Assembly (NCBI GenBank): GCA_016795295.1
Contig: JAEUHP010000007.1
Coordinates: 20,315-84,314 of the forward strand
Source of the DNA: Planctomycetota bacterium
GTDB taxonomy: Bacteria; Planctomycetota; UBA1135; UBA2386
Length of the DNA: 64,000 nucleotides
Direction: 5' to 3'
Positions 17,201 through 25,178 of this stretch are shown here, piece by piece. A program made the position numbers and the translations under genes. The notes below the pieces were generated by a model. It was not told the origin of the DNA. It did not search any database and saw nothing but the letters and a program-made list of their open reading frames with translations. How positions within the stretch are numbered: the stretch's first letter is position 1; every line of letters begins with the position of its first letter.

Positions 17201-18248
17201 CGTCCAGCACGTGCGCCACGGCCCCCGGCACCGGATGGCCGATCGCCACCGGCACACCAGGGCGCACTTCGGCGCGCAGCACGGTGACCGTGCACTCGGT
17301 CGGGCCATAGCCGTTGACGCAGCGGCGGCCCCGGGCAAAGGCATCGGCGAGGTCCTGGGGCAGCGCCTCGCCACCGGCATAGACCAGCCGCAGGGCCGGC
17401 AGTTCGCGCCACGGCTCGCGGCACGCCATCGCGCGCAACTGGGTCGGTGGCGGACACAGCACGGTGATGCGTTCGCGCCGCAGCCATGCCGGCAGGTCGG
17501 GGCCGAGCCTGGCCGTGTCGTGGTCGAGCGGCACCACGGTGGCGCCCGCGGCGAGTGCCAGCCACACTTCTTCGACCGATGAATCGTACGCTGGGGACGA
17601 ACCCTGGGCGACGCGGTCGCCGGGGCCGAGGCCGAACTCGAGCAGGTCGTGCGCAACCAGGTTGGCGATGGTGCGGTGCTCGATCGCCACGGCCTTGGGC
17701 CGGCCGGTGGTGCCCGAGGTGAACACCAGATACGCGAGGTGTTCGGGCAGGATGGCGTTTGCACCGCGCGCGTTCGGCAGCGGCAAGGCGGCCGGGGCTG
17801 GCACCGCGACCGCCGCCGCGAGCAGCGCACCCACGTCGTAGGCCGGCAGGTCCGGCCGCAGTACGCGGAGGCGCCGGCAGCCGGCGGCATCGGTCAGCAC
17901 CGCCCGCGCCGCGGCTTCGTCGAGCAAGGTCGCAAGGTGCGCATCGGGGTGGCTCGGCTCGAGGCCGGTGTAGGCCGCGCCGGCCGAGAGCACGCCGAGC
18001 TGCGCGGCATAGAGCTCGGGCCCACCCCGCGACAGGCACAGCGCCACCACCGCGTCGGCTCCCGCATGGGGCGCCACCCGCTCGGCGACCGCAGCGGCCA
18101 TGGCCGCCAGGGCGCGGTAACTCAGGATCGTGCGGGGCTGCGCACCGCTCGGCGGCACGTCGAGCGCGCACTCGTTCGGCCAGCGCTGCACCGCGCGCCA
18201 GAAGAACTCATGCAGCAACGAAGGGTGGCGCGGCTCGGGCGAGGGCAT
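14214..18248 (-). CDS. Pls/PosA-like single-module nonribosomal peptide synthetase (A-PCP-membrane/LbH domain)
   Basis: This protein has 1344 residues, close to the length of epsilon-poly-lysine synthetase. Residues about 20-510 are an adenylation domain ('YLVFTSGTTGRPKAVAIEH', 'NGYGPTECTV', 'YRTGD', 'GKLDRR'). The Asp in 'YDSSVEE' suits an amino-acid substrate. A carrier domain follows with 'FFALGGNSL' (Ser near 576). The C-terminal about 700 residues alternate hydrophobic membrane helices with three hexapeptide beta-helix blocks ('LGARIGRGVHFARG', 'GARIGRAAEISTITG', 'MGMRLGRGVVLGPGF'), as in the NRPS terminal domain of the Pls/PosA family. No condensation or thioesterase domain is present. 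It is separated by 135 bases from the E1 gene downstream. It may add a single amino acid to a membrane acceptor or make a homopolymer. Confidence 0.88.
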   Translation of the reverse strand: MPSPEPRHPSLLHEFFWRAVQRWPNECALDVPPSGAQPRTILSYRALAAMAAAVAERVAPHAGADAVVALCLSRGGPELYAAQLGVLSAGAAYTGLEPSHPDAHLATLLDEAAARAVLTDAAGCRRLRVLRPDLPAYDVGALLAAAVAVPAPAALPLPNARGANAILPEHLAYLVFTSGTTGRPKAVAIEHRTIANLVAHDLLEFGLGPGDRVAQGSSPAYDSSVEEVWLALAAGATVVPLDHDTARLGPDLPAWLRRERITVLCPPPTQLRAMACREPWRELPALRLVYAGGEALPQDLADAFARGRRCVNGYGPTECTVTVLRAEVRPGVPVAIGHPVPGAVAHVLDEALEPVADGERGELCIGGAVLARGYLGAPEATAVKFVAHPQFGRIYRTGDAVHRAPDGALYYHGRLDAQVKVRGHRVELAEIEAQITLLPGVRQAACVLQGDQLVACVVPAHPEAALATPALALALRSLLPPHCVPERWWVVDALPTTVGGKLDRRAVLAGLPALAAAAGPAAGTMVEPATAAARAGAASWGTNDAAGDLLAVITAAVGTELGTKAGPDDDFFALGGNSLRAAALVSRLRAQPATAAITVRAVYEQRTARALARFAAAGSGQAEPRQREPATVAARPRPRLVACLQAAWLAAELAGALWLLAVWPWQPCVAALSPFGWSAWVVVPVAAWLVRLAWTLPALAAVRFGAWLLVGRVQPGAVPVHSLPYLRHWCVERLARWVPWDLLQGTALQNAALRWLGARIGRGVHFARGVELRRGAWALLEVGDGAVVGRDAALGLVELRDGLLVHAPVQLGPRAVLEVRSGLQGGSSLGAGARLRPHAIPPRGVAVPAGEVWDGVPAARCLADADAPPALAGGVAAALPALAHTLLVLALRAASAAGAGLAVLALVALLAATTGQVALFGAVLGEFAGPLPVGALALALLGWVPLRVLGAACWLRWSPRVATGWHAVRSVAHVLFEHRSHELEAAGVWLSGTLFWPWFLRLAGARIGRAAEISTITGTLPEHLTLGGTCFLADGIYLGEPVLRAGALRIGPVQLGERTFLGNHVVVPAGTVLPDDLLLGVCTVADGTRMPAGSAWFGLPPFPLPQREVVAVDARLTVAPGWLQRTNRAVWELLRCALPFAAAALLGCWWQVAGAPEASVGWLFRAVLASVATGAAAVLFVCAAKWLLLGRVRSGQHGLWSCWCSRWDFLYVLWGFLARPVLAPFGGTPWLAWCLRAMGMRLGRGVVLGPGFAHVVDPDMLEFGDGATVDTMFQAHTFEDRVLKIAPVRVGAGATLGHASVVLYGASIGAGAEVTPHSVVMKQEVLLAGRRYTGAPVQPMATQG

Positions 18249-18338
18249 GGCGAACGCCCAGCCGACCCGGCGGGCGCGCGCATGCTACGCCGCCACCCGC
18301 ACGCTGTCGCCGGCGCACTGCCGGTCACCCATACGCGA

Positions 18339-18369
18339 CCTGCCGCACCACCCTGCGGTGGCGGGCAGG
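18339..18369 (-). terminator. Hairpin terminator after the coiled-coil gene
   Basis: CCTGCCGCACCAC (18339-18351) pairs with GTGGCGGGCAGG (18358-18369) with one bulge and a 6-base loop. It begins 12 bases beyond the stop of the coiled-coil gene on the minus strand and probably ends the sigma-factor operon before the peptide synthetase gene. Confidence 0.55.
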
Positions 18370-18380
18370 CCAGCAGCGCC

Positions 18381-19208
18381 TCAGCGGCGCACCAGGCCCT
18401 GGGTCTGCGGCGCGGCACCCTCGGCCGGCACCGCGGCGAACAGCTCCTCGATCTCGCGCAGCACGTTGCGCTCGTCGACCGCCACCGCCACCGGATCTTC
18501 GGCGACCATGTCGTTCTCGAGCATGCGCTGCGCCACGTCGAGCCGCTTCTTGACCGTGGCGATCACTTCCTTGGCCTGGCTCAGCGCGGTGCTGTCCAGA
18601 TCGAACCGCTGGCTGTTGGCCGCGAGCGCCTCGACCTGCTGCTGCTGGGTCTTGAGCGCCCGCACCTGGTCTTCGAGCGCCTCGCGTTCGTTGCGCACGG
18701 CGACCAAGCGCTGCTTGGCGGCGTCGACCGCCTTGGCTTGGCGATCGATGAGCGCCCGCTTGGCCTTCAGGATCGCCTGGTTGTTGACGAACGAGTCCTT
18801 GGTGCGCTGCAGATCGACCTGCACGCGCCGGCGCGTGCCGAGATCGACCGCGAGCTGCGCTTCGGCGGGGCCGTCGCTGGTCAAGAGACGCGCGCCGACC
18901 TTCAGCTTCTTCTCTTCGCCGTCGACGACCCGCTCCAGCTGCACCACCGAGGCCTGCAGCCGTTCGAGTTCGACTTCGGCGTTGGCCAAGTCGCGCTTGC
19001 ACGAATCGATCTGCGGGTCGATCTGCCGGATCAGGCCCTCGGCGCGCTTCAGCTCCAGCTCGACCGGGATCTGGCCGACCACGGTCTCGCGCACCGACGA
19101 GAACATCGTGCGGGCGTAACTCGGGAACGCGGTGCCGAAGCAGAGGAAGCCAGCCCCACCGAGCACCGCTCCGGAGAGGATCACCATCTTCAGGGTCTTG
19201 CCGAACAT
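18381..19208 (-). CDS. Membrane-anchored coiled-coil protein
   Basis: This 275-residue protein starts at ATG 19208 with one N-terminal membrane segment ('MVILSGAVLGGAGFLCFGTA'). The rest is a long heptad-rich coiled coil (about residues 55-245) of Glu, Lys, Gln and Leu. A C-terminal Ala/Pro-rich tail follows. Proteins of this build occur beside sigma-factor and zinc-finger genes in planctomycetes, and here it follows such a pair at 189 bases. It may be an envelope stress sensor or scaffold. No enzyme motif is visible and the function is unknown. Confidence 0.75.
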   Translation of the reverse strand: MFGKTLKMVILSGAVLGGAGFLCFGTAFPSYARTMFSSVRETVVGQIPVELELKRAEGLIRQIDPQIDSCKRDLANAEVELERLQASVVQLERVVDGEEKKLKVGARLLTSDGPAEAQLAVDLGTRRRVQVDLQRTKDSFVNNQAILKAKRALIDRQAKAVDAAKQRLVAVRNEREALEDQVRALKTQQQQVEALAANSQRFDLDSTALSQAKEVIATVKKRLDVAQRMLENDMVAEDPVAVAVDERNVLREIEELFAAVPAEGAAPQTQGLVRR

Positions 19209-19397
19209 TGTCGTTTCCGTTGGGTAGGGATCGGCGCCGGAATCGGCGCCACCCCCACCACTGCGCAGCACCCTCGCGACTATTTTGCGAGTGCCCCCGG
19301 AACGCTCGCAGTTCGCCGCGCCGAGCCCCTTGCAAGACCCCCGCCAAAACCCCTGCCAGACGCCTGCTAGGCCCTGCCAGGACCGTGCCCGGGGCCG

Positions 19398-19697
19398 TCA
19401 GACGCGCTTGCGCCGCAGCTCGGTTGCCGTGGAACGCAACAGCCGGTCGCGCAAGTCTTCCAAAACCGGTTGTTTCGCCCGATCTTCCTCGGCCCGCTGC
19501 GCCTCGACCACTGCATTGCAGTAGGGGCACTGGCTCTCGCGCAGGTGGAACGCCACGAACTCCGCGGCACCGCCAGCCATGCCGCCACTGGTGAAACTGC
19601 GCAGCAGGTCCGGGTGCGGGCACGAGATGCGTTCTTCCCGCCACACCGAAGCCACGGTGAACACCAAGTGCGGATCGACTTCGTCGGGACTGGCCAT
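19398..19697 (-). CDS. Zinc-finger anti-sigma-factor-like protein
   Basis: This 99-residue protein starts 2 bases after the sigma-factor stop. 'ISCPHPDLL' and 'EFVAFHLRESQCPYCNAVV' give the His-x4-Cys-x2-Cys arrangement of zf-HC2 anti-sigma domains, with an additional upstream Cys-His pair. No membrane helix is present, so it would be a soluble regulator. Its tight coupling to the ECF sigma gene strongly suggests that it binds and controls that sigma factor. Confidence 0.78.
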   Translation of the reverse strand: MASPDEVDPHLVFTVASVWREERISCPHPDLLRSFTSGGMAGGAAEFVAFHLRESQCPYCNAVVEAQRAEEDRAKQPVLEDLRDRLLRSTATELRRKRV

Positions 19698-19699
19698 GG

Positions 19700-20353
19700 T
19701 CACCTCGCCCCCGGCCGCCACAGGCCCAGGAACAGCGAATGGTTCGGGTCGTGCTGGCGCGCGAGGCCGCGCAACCGTTCGACCGCGCGGAACTTGATGC
19801 CGGCGACCGCCTTCTCGTCGGCGATGCCAAACCGCTGCGCCGCGTCCTTGTTGCGGCCACCCAGCACGAACAGGTATTCGAGCACCATCAGCTTCTGGAA
19901 CTCGCCAGCACTCCACAGCTCGCCGACCAGATCGCGCAGGATGTTGGCCAGCACCTGGTGCTGCCGGCCGCCGTCCTCACGCACCACCGCCTGCTCCTTG
20001 GGCGCCGGCGCCGCCTCGTTCGGCAGGTTGTCCAGCCAGAGCTGGCTCTGGTCGCCGTCCGCGTTGGCCACCCCCGGCAGCAACGCCGGCTTGTGGCGCC
20101 GGTAATGGTCGATGACTCGGTTGCGCGCGATGCCGAACAGGAACTGTTCGAGTGAGTACTGCGGATCGAAGGAGGCGATGCCGCGCACCGCACCCAGAAA
20201 CACGTCCTGGGTCAGATCCTCGGCGGTCTGGTGGTCGCCGACGTAACGGCGCGCGTAGAAGTAGAGGCGCCGGAAGTAGTCCTCCTGCAGCGCCGCCCAC
20301 GCGGCGTCGTCCATCGCCTGCAGGCGGCCAATGTCGTAGCGAGGCTGGGCCAT
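19700..20353 (-). CDS. ECF-type RNA polymerase sigma factor
   Basis: This 217-residue protein starts at ATG 20353. Region 2 is seen in 'FRRLYFYARRYVGDHQTAEDLTQDVF' (residues about 30-55), with the promoter-melting stretch ending at 'FLFGIARNRVIDHYRRHK'. A long linker leads to a divergent region 4 in 'RNKDAAQRFGIADEKAVAGIKF'. It precedes a zinc-finger gene by 2 bases and follows a protein kinase gene by 41 bases. The pairing suggests that phosphorylation and a zinc-finger protein control its activity. Target promoters are not evident in the window. Confidence 0.85.
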   Translation of the reverse strand: MAQPRYDIGRLQAMDDAAWAALQEDYFRRLYFYARRYVGDHQTAEDLTQDVFLGAVRGIASFDPQYSLEQFLFGIARNRVIDHYRRHKPALLPGVANADGDQSQLWLDNLPNEAAPAPKEQAVVREDGGRQHQVLANILRDLVGELWSAGEFQKLMVLEYLFVLGGRNKDAAQRFGIADEKAVAGIKFRAVERLRGLARQHDPNHSLFLGLWRPGAR

Positions 20354-20394
20354 CGTCGGCACCAGGATAGCCGCTGCCGTGCCGATGGCCACGC

Positions 20395-21699
20395 CTACGG
20401 CGCGAACAGGTGCAGCGCCGTGACCACCGCCAGCAGCAACACCGCGGCGACCAGCAACAAACCGATCAACTGCGCAGTGAGGCCGAGGATGCGGAACGGC
20501 AGGCGCAACAGCCAGACCACGGACCGCCCGAACACCGTGCCGAACGCACGGATCGGCAGCAACAGCACGAAGATCACGGCATCGAACAGGGCGAACACCG
20601 CCCGCACCGCGATCCCGAGGGCCCCCCGGCGGACAGGTGCCTGCTGCCAGGGCACGCCGAACCGCGATGCGTCCGGCGGCGGCGGGGGTGGCACGGGGGC
20701 CGCGGCGGGCGGTGCCCCCCAGGCATCCGCCGCGGTTCGGGCTGGCTCTGCAGCAGGGACCGCTGCAGCGCCGCCCCACCCCGAACCTGGCGCCGACCGA
20801 AGCCCTGCATGCGGCGGCAGCCGCAGGCTCTCGCCGAGCGCCGCCGGCGCCGCCAAGGCGTGCAGCAGTTCGGCGACCGACTGGAAGCGCTCCTCCGGGC
20901 GTTTCGCCAAGCACCGCGCGAGCACCACGCGATCCTGGGCGGCCGCATGCGCCGGGAAGGGCACCTCGGCCACTTCGTGCTTCTTCAGCACTTCCCACTC
21001 CGAATCGCCGCGGAACGGCACTTCGCCGTAGAGGCATTCGAACAGCACCACGCCGAGCGAGTAGACGTCGCTGCGCGCATCGCCGCGCCGCTGCAGCATC
21101 TCGGGCGCCATGTAGTAGGGCGTGCCGCGGCCGAAACTGAGCGAATTGCGCGAGGCGGACACCAGCTTGCTGAGGCCGTAGTCGCCGACCCGCGCCACGT
21201 CGCCCTTCAAGAAGATGTTCGCCGGCTTCAAGTCGAAGTGCACCAGCGAGTGGTCGTGCAACGCCTGCACCCCACGCGCCGCTTGCACGAAGATGCGCAG
21301 CGCCTCGTCGCGCGACAGCCGCCCCTGCTGCAGACGCTTCTGCAGCGTGCCATCGCCGGCGTAACTCATCACCAGGTACGGGATGCCGTCGACCTGGCCC
21401 TTGTCTTCGATCGACACCAGGTTGGGATGGTCGATCTGCGCGAAGAACTGCACGGTGTCGAGTTCGCGCGCCACCGCGTCGCGCACGGTGTCGTCGTCGA
21501 CCTTCAGGAACTTGATCGCATAGTCCTTGCCGATCGACTCCTTGCGCGCCTTGAACACCAGCCCGAACATGCCGCCACCGAGCTTGTTCTGGATCTCGAA
21601 GCCCGGCACGTAGCCAGGCTTGCGGTAGCTGGCATAGAACGCCTCCCAGTCGACGCGCGGGGCGTCGGCAGCGGAGCGGTCGATGCGGGGAGCCTCCAT
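20395..21699 (-). CDS. Hanks-type serine/threonine protein kinase with C-terminal membrane helices
   Basis: This 434-residue protein has a kinase domain at about 33-290, with a glycine loop 'LGGGMFGLVF' and ATP-anchoring Lys63 in 'YAIKF'. The catalytic loop is 'HFDLKPAN' (154-161), so the usual HRD Arg is Phe. The metal loop is DYG (173-175) and the 'GTPYYMAPEM' segment is intact. A Pro/Ala-rich linker follows, then two or three hydrophobic C-terminal helices. There is no extracellular sensor domain. A start at 21699 is preferred because GAGG lies 6 bases upstream; an ATG at 21714 is the alternative. It is upstream of the sigma/zinc-finger pair, while the nearby FHA protein could read its phospho-sites. 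Confidence 0.9.
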   Translation of the reverse strand: MEAPRIDRSAADAPRVDWEAFYASYRKPGYVPGFEIQNKLGGGMFGLVFKARKESIGKDYAIKFLKVDDDTVRDAVARELDTVQFFAQIDHPNLVSIEDKGQVDGIPYLVMSYAGDGTLQKRLQQGRLSRDEALRIFVQAARGVQALHDHSLVHFDLKPANIFLKGDVARVGDYGLSKLVSASRNSLSFGRGTPYYMAPEMLQRRGDARSDVYSLGVVLFECLYGEVPFRGDSEWEVLKKHEVAEVPFPAHAAAQDRVVLARCLAKRPEERFQSVAELLHALAAPAALGESLRLPPHAGLRSAPGSGWGGAAAVPAAEPARTAADAWGAPPAAAPVPPPPPPDASRFGVPWQQAPVRRGALGIAVRAVFALFDAVIFVLLLPIRAFGTVFGRSVVWLLRLPFRILGLTAQLIGLLLVAAVLLLAVVTALHLFAP

Positions 21700-21715
21700 G
21701 GCGAGCCTCGGCATG

Positions 21716-22342
21716 TTAGCGGAGGAACAGGAACGCCGGCAGCGCACTGCCGAGCAGGAAACCGAGCAGCCGCAGCCGTCCGGTGGCATACCCGCGGGTG
21801 AGCCGGTCGAACCAGCCGACGCCCAGCGCCAGCAGCGCCCAGCCGACCACGGTGACCCCGAACCGGCGCAGGGTGGAGCGTTCCAGCGCGCGTTGGCACG
21901 AACGCAGGTCGCGTTCGAGCCGCTGCGCGAGCTGCGGGTCCTCGGCCACCCACAGCGTGGTCTGCCACGAGCTGCCGAACTCGTGTTGCCGTTCCCGATC
22001 TTCCCGGTCGACGACCAGGCACAGTGGTTCGAGCGGCAGATCGCGCACGAACGTGCGCACCCGCTCGCGGGCCACGAATTCGGGCAGCCAGAACGGCCGT
22101 TCGGCGACGAAGGTCGCCTCGGCGCGCTGCTGCCAGCGGTCCCGGACCTGCTGGGTCGCGCGCTGCCGGGCGGAGTCGTAAGCGGCAACCGGGGTCAATT
22201 CCGCCGCGCCGCATACCGCAGAAGCCGCCGTCCCGCCGCCACCGCCCAAGGCTGCAACCACGGCCGGACGAACAGCCGGAGCTGCACAGGCGAGCTCCTG
22301 GGGGGCGGCAGTCAGACTCAGCGCGAGCAGCAGTTCGAGCAT
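21716..22342 (-). CDS. Exported or membrane protein with two C-terminal helices, unknown
   Basis: This 208-residue protein starts at ATG 22342 with a signal-like stretch ('MLELLLALSLTAAPQELA'). The middle about 120 residues are Arg/Gln/Glu-rich and probably extracytoplasmic. Two hydrophobic segments close the protein ('RFGVTVVGWALLALGVGWF' and 'LLGFLLGSALPAFLFL'). A Gly5 run lies near residue 38. It ends 16 bases before the chosen kinase start, so the two are coupled and it could be the sensor or partner for the kinase. I recognise no family. Confidence 0.65.
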   Translation of the reverse strand: MLELLLALSLTAAPQELACAAPAVRPAVVAALGGGGGTAASAVCGAAELTPVAAYDSARQRATQQVRDRWQQRAEATFVAERPFWLPEFVARERVRTFVRDLPLEPLCLVVDREDRERQHEFGSSWQTTLWVAEDPQLAQRLERDLRSCQRALERSTLRRFGVTVVGWALLALGVGWFDRLTRGYATGRLRLLGFLLGSALPAFLFLR

Positions 22343-22441
22343 GGGCGAGGCTCCGTTCGGGAAACCACCCCTACGCACGGCCCGGCCCATATTCGCAAGA
22401 CGCCGATTCTGGCCGCGCCGCCATGCCGCCGCCGGCTCAGC

Positions 22442-25120
22442 TCAGCCGGAGGACCAGGGCAGCAGCACGAAGCTGATGCCGCCCGCGACCACCAACTGGC
22501 CGGCGGCCACCGGGTGGTCGCCGCGGAACGGCACGCCGTCGAGGGTGCCGGAGTCGGCCACCACCCGCATCTGGCCGCTGGGATTGGCATAGACCTCGAC
22601 TTCGCCGGTGGCGCTGCCGACGCGCACGTGCACGTCGGCACCGGGGCCGAGCACGATCCGACCGTCGCGACCGCGGTCCTTCAGCAGCAAGAGCCGGTCG
22701 GTGCCCCCCACCTGGAAGCCCCCGGACAGGCGCAGCGCCGCGGTCAGCGACCGCCGGCACGGCTGCTCGTAGGTGAGGCCCAGAGCCGGCCCGAGTTGCA
22801 CTCGGTCGCCAGGGGCCAAGCGGTGCTCCGACACCGCCTGGCCAGCCACCCGCAGTTCGCCCTCCTCGGCGACGATGCGATCCTGCATGCCGCCGTGGAA
22901 CGACATGCTGCGGCGCAGGCTGGCGTGGCGCCCGGCGAGGTTGGCGAGCACCGGCAGGTCTGCGGTGCGCTTGTGCACGTTGCCGATGGTCACGGTCTCG
23001 CCGCGCAGCACCAGGTGCTCGCCGCCTTCGTCGACGCGCAGCAGGAACGCACCTTCGAGACCCTGGGCGCGGGCGAGGTCCTTCTTCATGTCGTAGATGC
23101 GGGTGCGCAGCAGTGGCGAAGTCGGCGGCAGGTCGGCCAAAGCACCCTGAGCCGAGCGGAAATCCGCCGCCTTGGCGAGCACGGCCGCCCGCTGCAGCGC
23201 CGCGGCCTCGCGGTCGGCCGCATCGAGCTGCTGGCGCAAGGCGCGCACCGGCTCCAGGTCGCGGGCTTTGGCCTCGGCGGCCTCGAGCTGGGTGGTTGCG
23301 GTCTGCAGGTCGCGAACGGCGAGCGCCGCGGCGGCAGCACTGGCGCAAGCGGCGGCAGCGGTGCGCTGGGACTGCACCGCCGCGGCCAAGCGCGCGGCCG
23401 CGGCTGGAAACTCGGCGCCCAGCGCAGTGCCGAGGCGCAGGATGCCGAGCGCCCACTCGGCCGTGCCGAGCGTGCCGGCGGCAAGCGCCTGCGCCCCCAC
23501 CCGTTCGGCGCGGTCGAGCTGGTCGGCGAGCCGCGCCTCGAGACGGGCCGGGCTGGCCAGTTGCTCGCGGACCGCGAACAGGGCAGCGAGCCGTTCGGCG
23601 AGACCGGGCAGATCCTGGCGCTGCCACAAGGGCTCCAGGCTCGCGCAGACTTCCAGCGCCTCGAGTTCGGCGATGACAGCGGCCAACAGCGCCGGCAACT
23701 CGGGGTGGTCGACCTGGACCTTGGCGAGTTCTTCCAAGCGCAGACGGCAATGCCGCACGCCTTCGCTGCCCGAAGTGGCGCGCCCCGCCAACGCCGCACG
23801 CACTTCGTCGATGCCACGCCCGACCACTTCGAGCCGCGCGCGCACGTCGGTGAGCAGCTGCTGCGCCTCGGCGGCGAGCCGCCCCTGGCCAGCATGGGCC
23901 CCGCCGGCGACCACCGCCGCCAGCGCCGCGGCCTCGCGCAGTCGCCCGGCGCGCGCCGCGGCCCGCGCGGCGGCCAGCTGCTGGTCCTGAGCGCGCAGGC
24001 CCTGGTCGACCAGATCGAACTCGGCTCGGGCACCGGCATGCAAGGGCGCCACGGCCAGCACTTGGGCCAGCAGGTCGCGTGCTTGCTCCAGTTGGCCCTG
24101 CTGCAGGCGCTCCCGCGCGGCCTGGATCTGGTCCTCGTGTGCCCGTTCCGCGGCCAGGGCGGCTTCGAGCTGCTCGGCGAGCGCGTGGGCGGGCAACGCC
24201 ACGGCGGCGCGATGCAGGGCGGCAATGGCATCGGCCTTGGTGGCCGGCCAACCCGCGCCTTGGTGGGCGAGCAGCGCATCGACCAACTCCTGCGCACGCG
24301 CCGCCAGTGGCAGATCGGCGACCTGCGCCGCACGCGCCGCAGCCAGGGCGCTCGGCAGGTCTGGAGCGCGCTGCAGGGCTCGTTCGATGGCGGCGGCGAG
24401 CCGCTGCTGCAGCGGCAGCAACGCGCTGGCCGCAGCCTCGGGCGCCTGCCGGCGCGCCGCGCGCAGGGCCGCGACCGCCCCCTCGAGATCACTCTGCTCG
24501 AGCCGCCGGTCGAGCGTTTCGGCCGCCGCCGCGGCCAGCCCGGCGGCCAACGGGGGACCACAGGACGCCGCCAAGGCCGCCCCCCGATCGAGGTCCCGAG
24601 CGCGTTGGAAATGCTCCGCGGCTGCATCGAGCCGCCCCGCCTGCAGCGCGGCAGCGGCCGCCTGCAATTGCGCCGCCGCTTCGGCCGCGCGGGCCGCCAA
24701 CTGCGCGGCGAACCGTTCCCGTTCTGCCGGCGGCAAGGCCGGCAGTCCGGCGCGCACAGCCGCGGTGTCCCCCGCGTCGAGCAGGGCCCGCAACCCGTGG
24801 GCCGCCACCTGTTGGTCCTTGCGCGCGGCCGCCGCCGCCGCCACCGCGGCCGTGACCTCGGCGGCGAGCTGCTCGGCCGCGGCATCCACAACGCCATGCC
24901 GGCGCAGCCGTTCGAGGTCCCGCTGTGCCAGGTCCAACGCGCCCGCTGCCAGGTGTTGTGCCGCGCGTTCCCGCAGGGCACGCGCCACCACAGCGCGCAG
25001 CGCCACCGCCCGGCGGTCGTCCTGGATCAGCGGATCCTGGGCGAGCTGCAGGGCATCCTCGTAGCGCTGCTCGCGCAGGGCCGCACGCGCTCGGGCGAAT
25101 CGCAAGAAGCGGTCGAACAT
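22442..25120 (-). CDS. Large helical-repeat protein with C-terminal FHA-like domain
   Basis: This 892-residue protein is about 690 residues of Ala/Arg/Leu/Glu-rich helices with TPR or coiled-coil character and several repeated blocks. Residues about 693-780 resemble an FHA domain, which binds phosphothreonine: 'ETVTIGNVHKRTADLPV' and 'LAGRHASL', followed by a strand pattern ending 'LAPGDRVQLG'. A further beta-rich block (about 785-892) with 'VHVRVGS' may be a second, degenerate copy. The first FHA signature (GR then SRxHA) is altered to GN and GRHA. It sits upstream of the kinase in the same direction and may be its substrate reader. No signal peptide is seen. Confidence 0.7.
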   Translation of the reverse strand: MFDRFLRFARARAALREQRYEDALQLAQDPLIQDDRRAVALRAVVARALRERAAQHLAAGALDLAQRDLERLRRHGVVDAAAEQLAAEVTAAVAAAAAARKDQQVAAHGLRALLDAGDTAAVRAGLPALPPAERERFAAQLAARAAEAAAQLQAAAAALQAGRLDAAAEHFQRARDLDRGAALAASCGPPLAAGLAAAAAETLDRRLEQSDLEGAVAALRAARRQAPEAAASALLPLQQRLAAAIERALQRAPDLPSALAAARAAQVADLPLAARAQELVDALLAHQGAGWPATKADAIAALHRAAVALPAHALAEQLEAALAAERAHEDQIQAARERLQQGQLEQARDLLAQVLAVAPLHAGARAEFDLVDQGLRAQDQQLAAARAAARAGRLREAAALAAVVAGGAHAGQGRLAAEAQQLLTDVRARLEVVGRGIDEVRAALAGRATSGSEGVRHCRLRLEELAKVQVDHPELPALLAAVIAELEALEVCASLEPLWQRQDLPGLAERLAALFAVREQLASPARLEARLADQLDRAERVGAQALAAGTLGTAEWALGILRLGTALGAEFPAAAARLAAAVQSQRTAAAACASAAAAALAVRDLQTATTQLEAAEAKARDLEPVRALRQQLDAADREAAALQRAAVLAKAADFRSAQGALADLPPTSPLLRTRIYDMKKDLARAQGLEGAFLLRVDEGGEHLVLRGETVTIGNVHKRTADLPVLANLAGRHASLRRSMSFHGGMQDRIVAEEGELRVAGQAVSEHRLAPGDRVQLGPALGLTYEQPCRRSLTAALRLSGGFQVGGTDRLLLLKDRGRDGRIVLGPGADVHVRVGSATGEVEVYANPSGQMRVVADSGTLDGVPFRGDHPVAAGQLVVAGGISFVLLPWSSG

Positions 25121-25138
25121 GGCTCAGGAGCCGGCCAC

Positions 25139-25163
25139 CATGGCAGGCTGCGAGTCTGCCATG
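25139..25163 (-). terminator. Hairpin between the GGDEF-like and FHA genes
   Basis: There is a perfect 8-bp stem, CATGGCAG (25139-25146) with CTGCCATG (25156-25163), and a 9-base loop, lying 15 bases after the stop of the GGDEF-like gene. It could end the rplM-led transcript or be a processing site. It has no T-tract. Confidence 0.45.
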
Positions 25164-25178
25164 CGCACGGCCGCCGGA

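Noticed and set aside
14298..17582. Very long open frame (1094 codons) on the + strand opposite the peptide synthetase
   Set aside because: It is a GC-rich antisense shadow. The sequence is Arg/His/Gln-rich with no motif, and the minus strand has a complete A-PCP protein.
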